Shown here: in pieces, positions 59,696 through 64,000 of the stretch
How the letters are laid out: each line of letters opens with the position of its first letter
Position numbering within the stretch: the stretch's first letter is position 1
DNA from: Cyanophora paradoxa
Taxonomy: Eukaryota; Glaucocystophyceae; Cyanophorales; Cyanophoraceae
DNA: 64,000 bases
Assembly: GCA_004431415.1 (NCBI GenBank)
Contig: QPMI01000408.1
Location: forward strand, 992,001-1,056,000
Direction: 5' to 3'
Translations under genes and position numbers: made by a program
The notes under the pieces: model-generated
Told to the model about the DNA's origin: nothing
Seen by the model: only the letters and a program-made list of their open reading frames with translations
Database searches by the model: none

Positions 59696-62600
59696 CCCTT
59701 TGGATGATCGATCACCAATCGGCTTTTTTTTTGCAGGGTTGTCTTCAAGAAATGGGTGCGCATCGCCAATCGCGAGCGCTCGCCGAGTGTACATGAAAGC
59801 TCAGCATACATAGGTGCGGGTCGGGGAGAACAATTCGAAGAGCACCGGGTCATCGTTCACCGAGTTCGAGAGCGCATCGGAGGCGGTTGCGTCCTTCCAG
59901 GAGGCCTTTCTGGACAGGACCAAGAACGAGTGGCGGGTCAGCTCGCCCCCATCCGTTCTCGCAGCGCTCCGCTGAGCCTGGGCCTGCCATCTCGCAGGAC
60001 CGCGCGAACTTCTGCAAGAAGCCGGGTGCGTTCCACTGGACGATGCCCGTCCCTGTCGACGCCGCTTCGGGCCTGGTCAACACTGCCCACGTGTTCGTGC
60101 CGCTTATAAATACCGCCTCTTGGCTCCACCAACGGGAGAATCTGATTATAGTATCGGGGCGTGCACATTCGCAATATTACTTGGCAGATATGAGACGGAC
60201 ACTGGCGCCTTCTCGGCTTCGTTGGTGAAGGCGGAGCCGAACGGGAAGAAAAGCTACCACATCCTTCAGCTCCTCGAGTCGGAGAAGCAGGACGCGTGGT
60301 CCGCCGCCCTACCCGCCGCCGCCGTCCACTCGCGATCGGCCACCGAATCCGATGATCGTGCGTGCAGGTGGCTGTTCAAGAAATGGGTGCACGCCCGCCA
60401 GTGCGCCACGCACTGATGGACCCCGCCGAGCTCCTGGCAGCGGCAGGGCGGGGAAGACCGGACCCGTTCGTCACTCAGGGCGTACACGGCTGCCTCTGAG
60501 GCGAAGAAGGACTTCCAGGCGGCGTTCCTCGAGAAGACGCAGGTCGAATGGGACGTGCGCAGCAGTTCGTTTCATCCTCGTTCTCTGCTGCGCCGTCCAG
60601 CGCTGTCGACGTTAATGTTGCGGCAGGACCGAGAGGAGCTGCAAAAGCAAGCGGACTTTTACGCGACCGCGGGCTGTTATGTCTGGCTGGCTGCCGATCC
60701 CGACATGCCGGACGAGGACGGGACGAACCCAGCAACGCCGACCGCTTCGAAGGTAGACCCTTGCGGGCGCAAGCGCCGGGGCATCGTCGACGCCGAATCG
60801 AAACTTGTCGGCACCGCCCATGTGTAAGCGGCGCGCACGCCTGTGAACTTCGATTCTACCAGGCTTAATTATAAGGGCGGGGCTCGCGCGCCGCAGCTAC
60901 GAAACGGACCGCGACGTCTTCGCCGCAACTCTTTTGAGAGCGGACGTTTCGGGTCCAACAGGTAAATCGATTTTCTTTGGGGTCCCGCCTGCCCGACAAT
61001 GAGGTATTTTCGGCGCAGGGCAGAACAGTACCTACATCATCCAACTTCTCGAGTCTGACAAGAACGACGAATGGCGTGCTCTACTCCCCGCCCCTGCACC
61101 GCCCGCAGTCGAGCTCGCTGACTCTTGCTGCGCAGGTGGGTGTTCAAGAAGTGGGTGCGCACCGTCGGCTTGCCGCCCGCCATCACCCCTGGCCAAGCCT
61201 CCAATCCCATATCCACAGGGGCGGGTCGGAGAGGCGAGCCTCGGCTCATCGATCAAGAAGTATGACAGCTTGTCTGAGGCGGTGGCTGACTTCGAGCGAA
61301 CGTTCCAAGAGAAGACCAAGAACGAGTGGAAGGTGGGCCATTTGATTGCATACCTTCGAGTCTGCCGGTGCTCGATTCGAATTCAAGGCCGATGTTCGCC
61401 TTGCAGAACCGGAGCAGCTTCTGCAAGAAGTCGGGAGCGTACAACTGGCTGGACGTCATCACGGTTCCGGAGGCGGCTGCCGCGGAGTCCTTGGCGCCGG
61501 CTCTGCTTCTGCAGGAGCGCTCGAGACTGGACCCGCGCGTGCAGGAGCTCGTCCGGATGATCTTCGACAAGGACATGGTGCCCTCTAGATCTAGATTTCT
61601 GAATTAATGCCTGCCTCGCTCTGTGCTTGCCTTTGCCTTCTGCCGCCTTGCCCTTACCTTGCCGTGCGTGCGCAGCTGTCGCAGACGATGGTCGAATTGA
61701 AGCTCGACACACAGAAGCTTCCCCTAGGTGCCGCAGTGCCGCGGCCGTCGCTGCGATTCCCCGGCGCGCGCTGGCGCCGGCGCCGTCGTGAGGCGGTGCA
61801 TCGCATCGCAGGGAACCTGAAGATCGAGATCGTCGAGAAGGCATACCGCGTCCTGGGCGAGATCGCCTCCCTCCTTGCCGAGCGCGATAAGGTCGGACCC
61901 GGGCCCGCCGCAATGCACGAATTAAACACCGCAGCGGCCGCCCCTGGCCTAGGCACGAATTAAACACTGCAGCCGCCGCCCCTGGCCTAGGCACAAATTA
62001 AAAACTGCAGCCGCCGCCCCTGGCCTATGCCTCTTCTGACTGCTCCCGCGCGCTCAGGGCGTGCCGGAGCACCGGGCGCAGCGCCTGGAGGCGCAGATCA
62101 AGGACAGGAGCAACCAGTTCTACAACCTGGTCCCGCACGCGACCTCGCAGCGGGAGCAGCTCCCGCCGATCGCGAGCCCTGACGCCCTCAAGGCGAAGAC
62201 CGAGCTGCTGGACGCGCTGAAGGACATCGAGATCGCGCAGAGGCTCATGGCCGCCGGCTGGGACGCCGCGGCCTCGGGGGGCGTCATCAGCTGCAAGAAC
62301 CAAGTGGACGGCTACTACGACACGCTCCACACGGAGCTGCGCCCCGTCGAGCGCGGCGGCGAGGACTGGCGCCTCTGCGAGCACTACCTCCTCAGCACCC
62401 ACGCAGGTCTTCGCCTTACGCCTAGCATTACGCCTAGGACTGTGTTTCTGGATCTCCTCTTGAAATTAAACCGATCGGCAGACACGCACAGGAGGTACGG
62501 TCTGATTCTTCGCGATGCCTTCTACGTCTCGCGCGAGGTCAGCCTTCGAATTCTCGTCGTCGTCGTCGTCGTCGTCGGGCACCCCTCTTAACGGCCCGCG

Positions 62601-63576
62601 ATCGCGAAGGGCGAAGAGGCGCGATTCGCGCCGTCGAGGGGCATCCCGAACCACATGCTCCTGTGGCACGGCTCCCGCAAGTCGAACTACGTCGGGATCC
62701 TGAGCCAGGGCCTCCGCATCGCCCCGCCCGAGGCGCCCGTCACTGGCTACATGTTTGGTGCGCCAGCTGCAGTGCTTTCCCCTTGCGTGGTGGTCATTTG
62801 TTGGCTGATTGTTCTGGTGGTCATTTGTTGGCTGATTGTTCTGGTGGTCATTTGTTGGCTGATTGTTCTGTAGGGAAAGGCATCTACTTCGCAAACATGT
62901 AAGAGCACCGAAGATTTCGCCGCGTGGCGCGAGATCGAGATCGAGATCGAGGGCCCCGCAGGTCGAGCAAGTCGGCCAACTACTGCTTCTGCTCAGCGAA
63001 GAACAACGTCGGGCTGGTCCTCCTAAGCCAAGTGGCCGTGGGCAGGACGCACGAGCTGGTACACACAGACAATGCCCGCGTTTTATCCCTCGGCAGAGTT
63101 TAATTACGACTTGTTCAGGTCACCGCCGACTCGAGCCTCGCGAGGGCGCCGCCCGGCACGCAGTGCGTGCACGGGGTGGGCGGTACCACGCCCGATCCCG
63201 CCGCCGAGCGGACCTGGGGCCCCGACAAGATCCGCGTGCCCTGCGGCAAGGGCGTCCCGAGCAAGGTCGGCCCTGCCATATATATAAGGCGCGCGCGGTC
63301 GAGGGCGCCTCAGCTCAGCGGGTGGGGGAGCAGGTCAGGGGGAGTACGTCGCTTCTCTACGACGAGTTCATCGTACGCGCCCGTCCGATCAATTTCCGTT
63401 CGATAGGCTATCTAACCTATAATCTAGTTGCGGCCCTCTTGCTAAAGCGAATCCGAGTCTCTGCGCGTGCCGCTTTCATTTGTGATCTTCGAGTCCCGCA
63501 GGTCTACGACGTCTCGCAGGTCGTGCTCCGGTTCCTCCTCAAGGTCGAGTTCGACTACGGGCGGGGGAGAAACTAA
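56529..63576 (+). CDS. PARP1: Poly(ADP-ribose) polymerase, PARP1-type with three WGR domains
   Basis: A nuclear DNA-break sensor that transfers ADP-ribose from NAD+ to proteins. Exon 1 (56529-56612) encodes [20 protein letters not shown], the start of zf-PARP. Order: one zf-PARP, Lys/Glu-rich linker with [15 protein letters not shown]1 zinc domain, acidic linker, BRCT, three WGR domains, helical regulatory domain, ADP-ribosyltransferase domain. The catalytic domain has the H-Y-E triad: His of [10 protein letters not shown], Tyr of KGIYFANM / SKSANYC, Glu of [10 protein letters not shown]. It ends DYGRGRN with TAA at 63574-63576. Human PARP1 (~1014 residues) has three zinc domains but one WGR; here there is one N-terminal zf-PARP and three WGR. 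About 25 short introns, mostly GTGCG...CAG, fit throughout. All key residues are present, so the gene is probably functional. Confidence 0.92.
57553..58050 (+). other. PARP: PADR1 (Zn3) domain
   Basis: [20 protein letters not shown] begins the helical part. [18 protein letters not shown] supplies three Cys ligands, and the fourth is in EWTACTW, formed when TG at the exon end joins GACGGCC across an intron. All four zinc ligands are kept. Confidence 0.8.
58650..59205 (+). other. PARP: BRCT domain
   Basis: Spliced exons read [77 protein letters not shown] and [11 protein letters not shown]. The order, with the conserved Trp in REAWID, fits the PARP1 BRCT. Confidence 0.8.
59370..61335 (+). other. 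PARP: three tandem WGR domains
   Basis: Each begins with V(I)D-E/DS-LVG-AHV and YETD, continues with YxIQLLES, FKKW, and ends F-x-x-F-x-x-KT-x-x-EW. WGR1 (59390-59935): [21 protein letters not shown] joined to [13 protein letters not shown]2 (60050-60553): [24 protein letters not shown] joined to an RQGGED or GGED start depending on the acceptor. WGR3 (60770-61335): [21 protein letters not shown] joined to [10 protein letters not shown]. Only WGR3 keeps a literal Trp-Gly-Arg. Confidence 0.85.
61912..62032. repeat. Intronic tandem repeat, ~38-bp unit, three copies
   Basis: GCACGAATTAAACACCGCAGC followed by GGCCGCCCCTGGCCTAG occurs three times in a row with few changes, inside an intron of the PARP gene. 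Confidence 0.85.
62786..62872. repeat. Intronic tandem repeat, 27-bp unit, three copies
   Basis: TGGTGGTCATTTGTTGGCTG followed by ATTGTTC is repeated three times exactly at the end of a PARP intron, just before the TAG acceptor (62873). The unit includes GGCTGATT, close to the branch-site consensus, so each copy offers a possible branch point. Confidence 0.9.
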
Positions 63577-64000
63577 TTGTAAACAGCGTCTATTCCAGCG
63601 AGGAAAGCGTCGACGTTGCATCCGATATCCGATTGCATTGTGGCACTTTTCGTTCTCGAGCTCCGAGTGCGATTATAAGTCTCATTTTTCTGATTAGTAT
63701 ACGTGTGCGCGTGTGTAAATCGATGTTCATATCGATATCTTAGCGAGCTTGTGAGGATGTTCTGTATCTATTCAATTCATTCATAGCATGTGCATGTATG
63801 GTTTTTAATTCGGGGAGATTGGGGGGTACGGAAAATTTGCGGTAGCGCGACGATTACGGCGGCGCAGCGGGCCAGGTTTCCCACCCGTGGGTTCCTGATA
63901 ACGCTGCGTGTCAAGCTGCTCGGAAAGTCGCGCGCCAGCTCCACCCGACCCCCGTAGCCAGAACGCGCTAGATAGACCAGCCGGGCGTGCACGGACAGCC
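63577..64000. other. 3' flank of the PARP gene to window edge
   Basis: AT-richer 3' sequence. An open frame on the minus strand (63992-63777) begins near the edge but shows no recognisable sequence; it could be the first exon of a gene lying outside, which I cannot support. Confidence 0.4.

Larger units (their letters stand above)
61400..63576 (+). other. PARP: regulatory helical domain and ADP-ribosyltransferase domain
   Basis: [32 protein letters not shown] and [12 protein letters not shown] form the helical autoinhibitory domain. [107 protein letters not shown] and [20 protein letters not shown] form the catalytic domain with NAD+ pocket and catalytic Glu. Confidence 0.92.

Overview
The window is nuclear DNA of a GC-rich, intron-dense eukaryote, most likely a unicellular alga or other protist. 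Every gene that can be read is split by short spliceosomal introns. These introns typically open with GTGCG, carry a CTGAC-like branch site near the 3' end and close with GCAG. The gene set (PARP1-type polymerase, F-box/LRR protein, microsomal P450, a giant PKD/REJ/TIG/filamin surface protein) is eukaryotic. The sequence alone does not fix the lineage; GC-rich haptophytes or pelagophytes would fit, but this is a guess.

Layout. 1-923: 5' part of a minus-strand gene for an acidic, Ser-rich protein with a SUMO-interacting-motif-like stretch, running off the left edge. 1.7-3.9 kb: a ~140-bp GC-rich tandem array. 5.16-8.12 kb: a second array (~120-bp unit) present as two ~1.63-kb direct copies, each led by a tRNA-like element with Pol III box A/box B. 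8.4-12.1 kb (minus): a multi-exon gene ending in a Ulp1-like (C48) cysteine protease domain. 13.07-14.23 kb (minus): an unrecognised protein, divergent from an F-box/LRR gene (14.63-18.20 kb, plus). 18.48-21.33 kb (minus): a cytochrome P450. 22.46-53.62 kb (plus): one very large gene with an N-terminal signal peptide, an uncharacterised beta-rich N-terminal half, PKD, Kre9/KNH-like, Cys-rich, TIG, filamin-like and REJ modules, a 42-bp Pro/Ser/Thr repeat, a duplicated TIG plus SEA-like block, one transmembrane helix and a cytoplasmic tail. 54.4-55.3 kb: a minisatellite and a degenerate histone H3-like remnant. 56.53-63.58 kb (plus): a complete PARP1-type gene with three WGR domains rather than one.

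Functionally the genes look like ordinary neighbours rather than a pathway or operon. The most notable items are the giant surface receptor-like gene (with a one-base frameshift inside its repeat in this sequence), the triple-WGR PARP, the duplicated array with tRNA-like leaders, and recurrent non-coding signals: CTTAAGCTT words confined to introns and spacers, and C-tracts lying on the sense strand of introns. Exon joins were made by eye from splice signals and frame continuity. Gene ends and domain families are therefore much firmer than individual small exons.
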